Of a stretch of DNA of 6,692 nt, positions 1 to 6,553 are shown one piece after another (position 1 is the stretch's first letter; every line of letters begins with the position of its first letter). Made by a program: the position numbers and the translations under genes. The stretch comes from Flavobacterium sp. (GTDB lineage Bacteria > Bacteroidota > Bacteroidia > Flavobacteriales > Flavobacteriaceae), in contig JASLHL010000197.1 in the NCBI GenBank assembly GCA_030152225.1, positions 1 to 6,692 on the forward strand. The letters run 5' to 3'. The notes under the pieces are model-generated. The model did not search any database and was not told the origin of the DNA. It saw nothing but the letters and a program-made list of their open reading frames with translations.

Positions 1-152
1 TAGAAGAAGCCTATTATCTTATCCATCACAAAAAAGAAAAACCAAGTGATTTTTATTTAGATCTGGGGTTTGAAAATTTATCTCATTTCTACACCGCATT
101 CAAAAAGAAATATGGCGTTACACCCAGTCAAAGTTTATTACTAATAAAATGA
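1..152 (+). CDS. AraC-family transcriptional regulator, C-terminal end (5' partial)
   Basis: Only the last 49 codons are in the window; the reading frame starts at base 3 and ends with TGA at 150-152. The residues match the second helix-turn-helix of an AraC/XylS DNA-binding domain: a hydrophobic helix, then LDLGFENLSHFYTAFKKKYG and VTPSQ, close to the family signature (lGF..lShF...FKk..G.tPs). Family knowledge: this half of the domain contacts the distal part of the operator. The stop codon overlaps the next gene's start codon as ATGA, so the two are probably translationally coupled and belong to one operon. The ligand-binding N-terminus is outside the window, so no effector can be proposed. 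It is distinct in sequence from the full AraC regulator at 4874-5785. Confidence 0.9.
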   Translation, partial: EEAYYLIHHKKEKPSDFYLDLGFENLSHFYTAFKKKYGVTPSQSLLLIK

Positions 153-595
153 ATATAGAACAAAAACTCCAAGAAGCTGATGACCGATTAGCCATTAGAA
201 ATCTAATCGATCAATATGCCTTTTGTGCGGATACAAGAGATGCTACAGGTCAAATGAATCTTTTTACTGAAGACACTACCTTTGAAGTTTATTATGATCC
301 TAAATCGGGTATCCCTTCCGAAATAGTGCAAGATAAAGTAAACCTATTTCCTGTATTTGACCACTTAAATGTCTATCAGCGTACAATGCATTTCAATGGA
401 CAGAATTACCTAACCTTAGAAGGAACAACTGCCACGGGAATCACCTATTGTATGGCGCACCATCTCACTCAAGAAGAGGGTAAACAGAAATTGATGATTG
501 CTGCTATTCGCTATCAAGATAAATTTGTCAAACTTCAAGAACGATGGCTTTTTGCAGAACGCAAATTGTTCGTTGATTGGATTACAAACCAATAA
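149..595 (+). CDS. SnoaL-like / NTF2-fold protein (nuclear transport factor 2 family)
   Basis: This 148-residue protein has the size and pattern of the SnoaL_4 group. An N-terminal helix pair (residues 10-40: DRLAIRNLIDQYAFCAD, then the LFTED turn) is followed by alternating strands. These include TFEVYYD (44-50), the MHFNGQN segment (80-86, with a His often conserved in the family) and the C-terminal IRYQDKFVK...RWLFAERKLFVDW (120-144). The fold is a cone-shaped alpha+beta barrel with a central pocket. Members include polyketide cyclases, dehydratases, isomerases and many ligand-binding proteins of unknown role. There is no signal peptide or membrane segment, so it should be cytosolic. The ATG at 149 overlaps the TGA of the preceding AraC gene and is the only sensible start. 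The pairing suggests that it handles, or is controlled by, the ligand sensed by that regulator (inference). The substrate is unknown. Confidence 0.8.
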   Translation: MNIEQKLQEADDRLAIRNLIDQYAFCADTRDATGQMNLFTEDTTFEVYYDPKSGIPSEIVQDKVNLFPVFDHLNVYQRTMHFNGQNYLTLEGTTATGITYCMAHHLTQEEGKQKLMIAAIRYQDKFVKLQERWLFAERKLFVDWITNQ

Positions 596-644
596 AACAA
601 GAGAGGTATTCAGAATATTTAGAATACCTCTCTTGTTTTATTGG
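589..644 (+). terminator. Perfect 23-bp inverted repeat, probable (bidirectional) terminator
   Basis: The arms 589-611 and 622-644 are exact reverse complements, separated by a 10-nt AT-rich loop (612-621). The core of the stem is CAAGAGAGGTATTC, and the arms end in A-rich (left) and T-rich (right) stretches. Both strands therefore show a stem followed by a T-rich run, although that run lies inside the stem. The TAA stop codon of the SnoaL-like gene (593-595) lies within the left arm. It most simply terminates the AraC-SnoaL transcript and separates it from the aldehyde dehydrogenase cluster. Confidence 0.75.
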
Positions 645-808
645 CCCACATTGTAGTGAAAAATAAATGACTTATCTCCTATTCTTTTCTTGTAATAAAA
701 AACACATTAAACCCAAAAAATTGAGCCATACAACAACTCATCTTTGAGCTTTCTGACAAGTAAATTCCCTAAAATGCAAAGGATATTTGTATACTAAAAA
801 TTATACAA
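645..808 (+). promoter_or_regulatory. Upstream region of the aldehyde dehydrogenase, with a weak -7-like box
   Basis: This is non-coding sequence between the hairpin and the dehydrogenase start. GATATTTG at 782-789 matches the Bacteroidota -7 consensus TAnnTTTG with one mismatch. That would put transcription start near 795, giving a very short A-rich leader. No convincing -33 TTTG lies at the usual distance of roughly 20 bp, which fits a promoter that needs an activator (inference). TTGAGC occurs twice, at 721-726 and 744-749, 23 bp apart, and could be a direct-repeat operator half-site pair. No Shine-Dalgarno sequence is visible. Confidence 0.4.
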
Positions 809-810
809 AT
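785..810. repeat. Inverted repeat ATTTGTATA-N8-TATACAAAT across the dehydrogenase start codon
   Basis: Two perfect 9-bp arms (785-793 and 802-810) flank the 8-nt spacer CTAAAAAT. The left arm overlaps the candidate -7 box and the right arm ends in the first two bases of the ATG at 809. The repeat could be an operator at which bound protein blocks transcription initiation. It could also be a weak RNA hairpin over the start codon, if the transcript starts far enough upstream. The symmetry is seen directly; the role is inferred. Confidence 0.5.
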
Positions 811-2224
811 GAAAGCAATTAATACAATGTACATTAATGGTGAATTTGTCACGCCACATGGTACAAGTACGTTAGACTTATTTAGTCCTGTTACCAATCA
901 AAAAATAGCGGAAGTCACCCTGGGTGATGAAATAGATACTAAACAAGCCATATCCGCTGCTAAAGAAGCCTTTAAAACCTTTTCTAAGTCTACGGTAGAA
1001 GAGCGCATTACTTACCTTGAAAACATAAGAAATGCCATTGAAAAAAGAAAAGAAGCATTGATCGATGTCATGATTGAAGAATATGGTGGAGTGCGTCAAT
1101 TCAGCGCTATGACCATTGAGTTTGCCATCAATGACTTCACTACGATGATCGACCTATTAAAGGAATATCAATTTGAACAAGTGGTTGGAAAATCCAAAGT
1201 AGTACTCCAACCAGTAGGCGTTGTTGGAATTATCATTCCGTGGAATATGAGTAATGGATTTATTGGAACCAAGCTTTCAACGGCACTAGCTGCTGGATGT
1301 ACAGTTGTTGTAAAACCAAGTGAAATGAGTGCACAACAAACGCAAATTATGGCAGCATGTTTTCATGAAGCCAACTTGCCTAAAGGGGTCGTTAATTTCA
1401 TCCATGGTCTTGGCGACGTAGTGGGAGCAGAAATAACAAGAAATCCAGATATCCAGAAAATCTCTTTTACAGGTTCTACGAATGTAGGGAAAATTATTGC
1501 AAAAGGAGCAGTGGATACCATGAAACGCGTAACGCTAGAATTAGGAGGTAAATCGCCCAATATTATCCTTTATGACGCGGATTTACAAACCGCTATTCCC
1601 ACAGCTATTATGGCTGCTTTCTTAAATAGTGGGCAAGCTTGTGCAGCAGCTACTCGCCTACTTGTGCCTATAGAAAAATTAAATGAGATAAATACCATCG
1701 CCAAGAACTTTGCGGCAAGTTTAAAAGTAGGCGATCCCAATGATCATGATACTGCCATTGGTCCTATGGTCAGCCAAAAACAATACGAACGCGTTATTGA
1801 CTATATCCAAATAGGACAACAAGAAGGAGCTACGTTATTAACTGGTGGAACGCAAAAACCACAGGGATTAGAAGCTGGAAACTTTGTAGCGGCAACGATA
1901 TTCACTAATGTAAATAACAAGATGCGCATTGCACGTGAAGAAATCTTCGGTCCCGTTCTATCTATTATCCCTTACCAAACCGAACAAGAGGCTATTGATA
2001 TTGCAAATGACACAGACTATGGGTTGGCTGCTTATGTTAGTGCTACAGATATAGCCCGAGCAAAAAAGGTAGCTTCACAATTAGATGCAGGTAGGGTATG
2101 TATTAACGGCTTATCTCATGATGCAAAAGCCCCTTTCGGCGGATTTAAGCAGTCTGGAATAGGACGCGAATATGGAGTATATGGGTTATCGGCTTATTTG
2201 GAACCTAAGGCGATATTAGAATAA
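809..2224 (+). CDS. NAD(P)-dependent aldehyde dehydrogenase family protein
   Basis: This 471-residue enzyme has the normal length of the bacterial ALDH superfamily and oxidises an aldehyde to the carboxylate with NAD(P)+. All core motifs are present: IPWN with the oxyanion-hole Asn (N146), VVKPSE with the cofactor-binding Lys (K169), FTGST at 220-224, the general base Glu in LELGG (E244), and the nucleophile Cys in NSGQAC (C278). The cofactor-ribose Glu in EEIFGP (E378), PFGGFKQSG (442-450) and GREYG (452-456) complete the set. The N-terminal YINGEF supports the ATG at 809; an in-frame ATG six codons later is less likely because it would leave no residues before that strand. The EYGG..QFS segment (91-99) resembles a subgroup that includes an oxo-acid aldehyde dehydrogenase (CddD type), but substrate assignment is not safe. 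It is cytosolic. It lies 93 bp upstream of three SDR genes, suggesting sequential alcohol/carbonyl/acid chemistry (inference). Confidence 0.93.
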   Translation: MKAINTMYINGEFVTPHGTSTLDLFSPVTNQKIAEVTLGDEIDTKQAISAAKEAFKTFSKSTVEERITYLENIRNAIEKRKEALIDVMIEEYGGVRQFSAMTIEFAINDFTTMIDLLKEYQFEQVVGKSKVVLQPVGVVGIIIPWNMSNGFIGTKLSTALAAGCTVVVKPSEMSAQQTQIMAACFHEANLPKGVVNFIHGLGDVVGAEITRNPDIQKISFTGSTNVGKIIAKGAVDTMKRVTLELGGKSPNIILYDADLQTAIPTAIMAAFLNSGQACAAATRLLVPIEKLNEINTIAKNFAASLKVGDPNDHDTAIGPMVSQKQYERVIDYIQIGQQEGATLLTGGTQKPQGLEAGNFVAATIFTNVNNKMRIAREEIFGPVLSIIPYQTEQEAIDIANDTDYGLAAYVSATDIARAKKVASQLDAGRVCINGLSHDAKAPFGGFKQSGIGREYGVYGLSAYLEPKAILE

Positions 2225-2317
2225 TATGTATTTTGGATACACAAAACTGCAATTAGGAAACAGTAACGTTGTAAAATAAACGCACCTTTGTATGGTAATA
2301 ATCAAAAAAATAAACCC
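2225..2317 (+). promoter_or_regulatory. Intergenic region before the SDR array, possible internal promoter
   Basis: The gap is 93 bp with no terminator-like hairpin, so read-through from the dehydrogenase is plausible. CACCTTTG at 2283-2290 matches TAnnTTTG with one mismatch and lies about 28 nt before the ATG at 2318. An A-rich leader follows (ATCAAAAAAATAAACCC). A minor 5-bp hairpin, TGTAT-N5-ATACA (2227-2241), lies just after the upstream stop codon. A separate promoter for the SDR genes is possible but not proven. Confidence 0.3.
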
Positions 2318-3169
2318 ATGCAAAAAACAATATTAATCACAGGTGCTTCTTCCGGAATTGGAAAAGCTACTTCGCTCTATTTTGCTCAACATGGATGGAA
2401 TGTAATTGCAACCATGCGCAATCCTGAAAGAGAAACAGAACTTATTCAACACCCCAATATTTTAGTTACCGCTTTAGAAGTAACGCAACCCGAATCAATT
2501 GTAGCGGCTATAGAAAAAGGAATCGAGCGATTTGGTCAAATCGATGCTTTGCTAAATAATGCTGGATATGGTCAGCAAGGGCTATTTGAAGCCATAACTG
2601 CCGAGCAAATTCAACAACAATTCGATGTCAATGTTTTTGGACTAATGAATGTAACAAGAGCGCTCCTACCTTATTTGCGAAAACAAAAAACAGAAAGCGT
2701 AATTGTAAACATCACTTCTGGCGTTGGTAAAATTCCCTTTCCGCTAACCAGTGTCTATACAGCTTCAAAATTCGCTATTGAAGGCTTTATAGAAGCGTTG
2801 GCTTATGAGTTAGATTCACAGCACATCAAAGTAAAAATTATCGAACCTGGCTATGTGCAAACCAGTTTTCACGAAAGAGCAGCAACTGAATTTGCAACAG
2901 ATGCTACCTTATCAGATTACACCGACTTTTTAACCCAAACAACAGAATTATTAGGCAATCTATCTTCAGCAGAGGCATTTACCCCTCAAGATGTAGCAGC
3001 TACAATCTTCCGATCAGTTACTGATGGTACTCATCAATTGCGCTATGTTGCTGGAAGTGATATTGAGCAAATGATTGAAATGAGAAAAGAAAAAAGTGAA
3101 CAAGAATATGTCGATTTCTTGCGTGGACTATTTGCTCCTAAAGGATTTGACAACAAAAAAGAATTTTAA
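2318..3169 (+). CDS. Classical short-chain dehydrogenase/reductase, SDR array member 1
   Basis: With the ATG at 2318 the protein has 283 residues. An in-frame TTG at 2288 would add ten residues, but it overlaps the possible -7 box, and the SDR fold naturally begins at MQKTILITG. The cofactor motif is TGASSGIG (8-15). The Arg in TMRNP (R34), just after the second strand, favours NADP(H). NNAG is at 80-83. The catalytic tetrad is N105 (DVNVFG), S134 and YTASK (Y147, K151), and EPG is at 176-178. The pattern resembles the 17-beta-HSD-like SDRs, including the C-terminal TDGTHQLRY (235-243). It presumably interconverts a hydroxyl and a carbonyl group; the substrate is unknown. The adenine-contacting Asp of the usual LDVT is Glu here (E54). 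It is the first of three paralogues and ends 11 nt before the next. Confidence 0.92.
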   Translation: MQKTILITGASSGIGKATSLYFAQHGWNVIATMRNPERETELIQHPNILVTALEVTQPESIVAAIEKGIERFGQIDALLNNAGYGQQGLFEAITAEQIQQQFDVNVFGLMNVTRALLPYLRKQKTESVIVNITSGVGKIPFPLTSVYTASKFAIEGFIEALAYELDSQHIKVKIIEPGYVQTSFHERAATEFATDATLSDYTDFLTQTTELLGNLSSAEAFTPQDVAATIFRSVTDGTHQLRYVAGSDIEQMIEMRKEKSEQEYVDFLRGLFAPKGFDNKKEF

Positions 3170-3180
3170 AAAGAATACTT

Positions 3181-3999
3181 ATGACTAAAACAATATTGAT
3201 CACAGGAGCGTCTAAGGGAATTGGAAAAACAACGGCCCTATTATTTGCAGCTAAAGGTTGGAATATAATTGCAGCAATGAGAAATCCTCAAGAAGAAACA
3301 GAACTAACAGCCTTAGAAAATGTTCTCGTTACCCAATTAGAACTACGCGATGTGGCAAGCATCCAACAGACATTACACAAGGGTATTGCGCGTTTTGGTA
3401 AAATAGATGCCTTAGTAAACAATGCAGCTTATGGACAATATGGTCTTTTTGAGGCGCAAACCCCTGAACAAATCGCCGAGCAATTTGAAGTAAATGTATT
3501 AGGGACATTAAACGTAATTCGCGAAATATTACCCCATTTTCGCGATCATAAAGGGGGAATGATTATCAATGTAAGCTCAGGTGGTGGACGCGTAGGGATT
3601 CCGATGATTTCTTCTTATGGCGCTTCAAAATTTGCTTTAGAGGGTTGGACAGAATCTGTATCTTATGAATTAGCCTCTCAAAACATCATTATTAAATTAA
3701 TTGAGCCAGGTGGTGTAGAAACTCCTTTTCACGATACAGCGGCTAAAAACTTTGCCGCAAACCCAGCACTAAAATCGTATGAAGCATTCACCACTGCTTT
3801 TGCCAAGCAATTCGAGGGAATGCACGATGGTATTGCTACAGCGCAACAAGTAGCAGATGAAATCTACACAGCAACCACAGATGGAACCAACCAATTGAGA
3901 TACTTAGTTGGAACAGATGTAAAAGCTTGGGTAGATTTAAGAACGAGTCATTCAGATGCAGATTACATCGCCAAGATGAGAGCCCTTTTTAATTTCTAA
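3181..3999 (+). CDS. Classical short-chain dehydrogenase/reductase, SDR array member 2
   Basis: This 272-residue protein is collinear with the preceding SDR and about half identical to it by eye. It shows TGASKGIG (8-15), AMRNP with R34 favouring NADP(H), catalytic N105 (EVNVLG), S133, YGASK (Y146, K150) and EPGG (175-178). The C-terminal paralogue signature is TDGTNQLRY (233-241). The usual NNAG motif reads NNAA (80-83), a substitution of the final glycine not shared with its two neighbours. As in member 1, the Asp of LDVT is Glu (E54). The start ATG follows AAAAAGAATACTT, a typical A-rich leader without a Shine-Dalgarno sequence. The 11-nt and 15-nt gaps on either side indicate one operon. 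The tetrad is intact, so it is probably an active oxidoreductase with a different substrate pocket from its neighbours (inference). Confidence 0.92.
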   Translation: MTKTILITGASKGIGKTTALLFAAKGWNIIAAMRNPQEETELTALENVLVTQLELRDVASIQQTLHKGIARFGKIDALVNNAAYGQYGLFEAQTPEQIAEQFEVNVLGTLNVIREILPHFRDHKGGMIINVSSGGGRVGIPMISSYGASKFALEGWTESVSYELASQNIIIKLIEPGGVETPFHDTAAKNFAANPALKSYEAFTTAFAKQFEGMHDGIATAQQVADEIYTATTDGTNQLRYLVGTDVKAWVDLRTSHSDADYIAKMRALFNF

Positions 4000-4014
4000 T
4001 TAATTTTAAAAACG

Positions 4015-4809
4015 ATGAAATCAATATTTATTACAGGCGCTTCTTCAGGATTGGGAAAAGCCACAGCAAAATTATTTGCTGCTAAGGGATGGAATGTCAT
4101 TGCTACTATGCGAAATCCAGAAAAAGAAACAGAATTAATAGATTTAGCTAATGTGACCTTGCTTCCGCTAGATGTAACCGATGAAGAACAAATCAAATCT
4201 ACGGTTCAAAAAGCCCTTGAAATTCACGATATTGACGTGGTATTTAACAATGCAGGTTATGGATTAATTGGCCCTTTAGAAGGCTATAGTAATGCCCAAA
4301 TAGAGCGTCAACTTACCACTAATTTCTTAGGAGTAGTACGTGTAACGCAGGCTTTTATTCCACACTTTAGAGCGAAAAAAGCAGGGTTATTTCTTACAAC
4401 GACTTCGATTGGTGGACTTGTATCTATGCCTTTGGATTCGATTTATCACGCAACAAAATGGGCCTTAGAAGGGTGGTCTGAAAGTATGTCTTTTGAATTG
4501 GGGTTACACAATATTAAGATCAAAACCATTGCCCCTGGTGGAATTATTACTGACTTTGGTGGGCGTTCTATCGAAGTAGTTGAACACCAAAGCTATGCAG
4601 GAGCTGTAGATCAGTTAATGGGGATGTTCAATATAGACAACTTCTCTACTGCCGAGCAAATAGCAGATGTGGTATATGAAGCCGCTACAGATGGCAAAGA
4701 CCAATTGCGTTATGTAGCGGGTGCAGATGCTAAAGCGCTATATAAAAGACGTTTAGAAATTGGACAAGATGCTATGCACCAAGAATTTAAAAAGAATATT
4801 TTTGGTTAA
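4015..4809 (+). CDS. Classical short-chain dehydrogenase/reductase, SDR array member 3
   Basis: This 264-residue SDR is the shortest and most divergent of the three tandem copies. It shows TGASSGLG (7-14), TMRNP with R33 favouring NADP(H), PLDVT with the normal adenine-contacting D53, and NNAG (78-81). The catalytic residues are N103 (TTNFLG), S131 and YHATK (Y144, K148), with APGG at 173-176. The paralogue signature ATDGKDQLRYVAG is at 224-236. The loop after APGG (IITDFGGRSIEVVEHQSY) differs from the TPFH/TSFH segment of members 1 and 2, suggesting a different substrate. The gene follows member 2 by 15 nt and is the last enzyme before the AraC regulator, 64 bp downstream. Its reaction is a hydroxyl/carbonyl interconversion by family; the substrate is unknown. 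Confidence 0.92.
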   Translation: MKSIFITGASSGLGKATAKLFAAKGWNVIATMRNPEKETELIDLANVTLLPLDVTDEEQIKSTVQKALEIHDIDVVFNNAGYGLIGPLEGYSNAQIERQLTTNFLGVVRVTQAFIPHFRAKKAGLFLTTTSIGGLVSMPLDSIYHATKWALEGWSESMSFELGLHNIKIKTIAPGGIITDFGGRSIEVVEHQSYAGAVDQLMGMFNIDNFSTAEQIADVVYEAATDGKDQLRYVAGADAKALYKRRLEIGQDAMHQEFKKNIFG

Positions 4810-4873
4810 TATCAACTAAAATAGGAAATGCAATTCCGTTGATTTATGTAACTTTATAAAAGAATAACAAAAG
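4810..4873 (+). promoter_or_regulatory. Upstream region of the AraC regulator: dyad plus possible -7 box
   Basis: The 64-bp gap contains GGAAATGCAATTCC (4824-4837), a near-palindrome (GGAAnTGCAnTTCC) that could be an operator. TAACTTTA at 4849-4856 matches TAnnTTTG except at the last base. It sits inside the 13-mer ATGTAACTTTATA, which also occurs before the transposase start at 6617-6629. The ATG at 4874 follows an A-rich leader. The arrangement would allow the regulator its own, possibly autoregulated, promoter as well as read-through from the SDR genes. Confidence 0.35.
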
Positions 4874-5785
4874 ATGAAAAACATAAGCTCTATTTCCGAA
4901 TTTCACAAATTGCTCGATTTACCTGCTCCCCTACATCCTTTAATTAGTTTGGTGGATGTTACGCAAATGCACATTACCGAAAATGACATTTGGAAAAAAT
5001 TCACACTCGACTTTTACAGCCTATCGCTCAAGCGCAATGTAACAGCTAAGGTAAAATACGGCCAGCAGTACTATGATTTTGATAAAGGAACGATGAATTT
5101 TTTAGCGCCAAAACAAATTCAGTCTTTGGAAGTTGACGAAGTGAACGAGATCTCACAAAACTGTGGTTTGGGTTATATGCTGATGATTCATCCTGATTTC
5201 TTGTACAATCATCCTTTGGGAGCTCAAATTAAAAGTTATGGTTTCTTTTCCTATTCTTTGAATGAGGCATTGCATCTTTCAGAAAAAGAAGAAGCGAATA
5301 TTATTGAAATCTTTCAAAAAATTGAACAAGAATATCAGTTTATTGATCGACACACACAAGATATTATTCTCTCGCAACTAGATTTATTACTCAATTACAG
5401 CAACCGTTTTTATGAGCGTCAGTTTATTACTCGAAAAGCAGTAAATAATGATTTGTTAGTCAAAACAGAACAATTTTTAACGGATTATTTTGACAAAGAA
5501 GAGACACTTCAAAAAGGCGTTCCTACGGTGGAGTTCTTAGCCAATCAACTCAATTTATCTCCTCACTATCTGAGTGATATGTTGCGCTCTTTAACAGGAC
5601 AAAGTGCAAAACAACACATACACAATAAGTTAATCGATCAAGCTAAGATCTATTTATCTACGAGTACCTTATCCGTAGCAGAAATAGCCTATAACTTAGG
5701 GTTTGAATACCCACAATCCTTTAACAAGTTATTTAAAAAGAAGACGAATATGTCGCCACTGGAGTTTCGAGCGAATTTCAATTAA
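4874..5785 (+). CDS. AraC-family transcriptional regulator (full length)
   Basis: This 303-residue protein has the usual AraC layout. The N-terminal half (about 1-180) holds a cupin-like sensing domain rich in beta strands (KFTLDFYSLSLKR, YYDFDKGTMNFLAP). A helical linker follows (about 138-180). The C-terminal DNA-binding domain (about 194-301) has two helix-turn-helix units: VEFLANQLNLSPHYLSDMLR (219-238), and LSVAEIAYNLGFEYPQSFNKLFKKK (266-290), followed by MSPLEFR. This N-terminal type is common in Bacteroidota regulators next to SDR genes. It has no membrane segment. Family knowledge says such proteins activate transcription by binding direct-repeat half sites. Being directly downstream of, and codirectional with, the ALDH/SDR genes, it is the best candidate for their regulator (inference). 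The effector is not predictable, though a carbonyl compound or alcohol is reasonable. Confidence 0.9.
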   Translation: MKNISSISEFHKLLDLPAPLHPLISLVDVTQMHITENDIWKKFTLDFYSLSLKRNVTAKVKYGQQYYDFDKGTMNFLAPKQIQSLEVDEVNEISQNCGLGYMLMIHPDFLYNHPLGAQIKSYGFFSYSLNEALHLSEKEEANIIEIFQKIEQEYQFIDRHTQDIILSQLDLLLNYSNRFYERQFITRKAVNNDLLVKTEQFLTDYFDKEETLQKGVPTVEFLANQLNLSPHYLSDMLRSLTGQSAKQHIHNKLIDQAKIYLSTSTLSVAEIAYNLGFEYPQSFNKLFKKKTNMSPLEFRANFN

Positions 5786-5821
5786 GCTGTTAAGCTATTT
5801 AATTAGGAAGTAAAATAAAAA

Positions 5822-5845
5822 AGCCGAGGTCAAAAAACCTCGGCT
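5822..5845 (-). terminator. Rho-independent terminator for the leftward proS remnant
   Basis: AGCCGAGGT (5822-5830) and ACCTCGGCT (5837-5845) form a perfect 9-bp GC-rich stem with the 6-nt loop CAAAAA. The run of A's just upstream on the plus strand (about 5811-5821) becomes a T-rich tract immediately after the stem when read leftward. The orientation therefore fits the minus-strand proS gene, which ends 42 bp away. On the plus strand the stem is followed by CTATAAAC, a poor T-tract, so it may only weakly stop the AraC transcript. It lies in the convergent gap 5786-5886. Confidence 0.8.
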
Positions 5846-5886
5846 CTATAAACAAATCAATACAACTTATTATGTTCTGATTGCGT

Positions 5887-6553
5887 TTAATAGGCTTTCG
5901 CGAACAATACTTTCAACTTTGTTTGTTTACCTGTAAAAATACAAGTTCCTACTTCTTCAACTGAGTCAAGTGGGACACAGCGAATCGTTGCTTTTGTTTC
6001 CTCTTTCACTCTTTTTTCTGTTTCAACTGTACCATCCCAAAAACAAGAAATAAAACCTCCTTTATTTTCAAGTACCTGTTTAAACTCTTGCATGGTAGTT
6101 ACTTCAGTAATATGATTATCTCTAAAATCAAGGGCTTTTTGAAATATTCTCTCCTGCATATTACTCAATTCACTTTGAACAAATGCACTAAGTTCTTCGC
6201 GTTTGACCACAAGTTTAGTGCCTGTATCACGGCAAACTACTTCTACAGAATTGCTTTGCATATCTCTAGCTCCTATACTGATTCGAAGGGGCACTCCTTT
6301 TGTTTCCCAATCTGCAAATTTGAATCCTGGTCTATGGTTATCTCGTTTGTCATACTTACACGAAATTCCTTGTTGAATAAATTCTTTCTCAATGAGATGA
6401 ACATAAGCATCAATCGCAAAAGTTTCTTCCTGCGATTTAGAAATCGGTATAAGAACCACCTGAATAGGTGCTAATTTTGGAGGTAAAACAAGTCCTTTAC
6501 TATCGGAGTGAACCATAACTAAAGCGCCTATTAAACGACTAGACACAGCCCAA
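5887..6553 (-). pseudogene. proS: Prolyl-tRNA synthetase, C-terminal part, interrupted by an IS end
   Basis: The remnant encodes the C-terminal part of an archaeal/eukaryal-type prolyl-tRNA synthetase (class II). Reading from the right, it begins at WAVSSRLIGAL, corresponding to motif 3, and continues through GLVLPPKLAPIQVV. The anticodon-binding domain follows, then the C-terminal domain with CFWDGTVETE, EETKATIRC and the characteristic FAKAY end. An open frame can be started at GTG 6546 (219 residues), but motifs 1 and 2 and most of the aminoacylation site are missing. Upstream of the Trp codon (6550-6552) the frame continues as unrelated residues (LFAEDLH) to an in-frame stop at 6595-6597, so homology breaks exactly where TG of the presumed IS begins. 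The rest of the gene looks well preserved, implying recent disruption. An intact synthetase must exist elsewhere, because the function is essential. The missing 5' part may lie beyond the element. Confidence 0.85.

Noticed and set aside
878..1560. Minus-strand open frames at 878-1099 and 1363-1560
   Set aside because: Both are short and antisense to the aldehyde dehydrogenase, whose motifs cover this stretch in the plus frame.
2288..2317. TTG start giving ten extra residues on SDR member 1
   Set aside because: The extension (YGNNQKNKP) is not SDR-like and overlaps the possible -7 box. The ATG at 2318 aligns with the starts of the other two copies.
3996..4196. Minus-strand open frame at the start of the third SDR
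   Set aside because: It is antisense to the conserved nucleotide-binding region of the SDR and has no independent support.
775..4833. TGCAA shared by the upstream regions of the ALDH (775), SDR 1 (2248) and AraC (4829)
   Set aside because: It is only five bases long and sits at inconsistent distances from the candidate -7 boxes (about 2, 30 and 15 nt), so not supportable as a regulon motif.
5782..5804. TTAAGCT repeated 8 bp apart and a weak AATTAA/TTAATT hairpin after the AraC gene
   Set aside because: It is very AT-rich with bulges and no T-tract, so probably chance. The GC-rich hairpin downstream is the real terminator.
6088..6474. Open frame of 128 codons on the plus strand
   Set aside because: It lies antisense within the well-conserved proS coding sequence, and its translation has no recognisable domain; it is a shadow frame.
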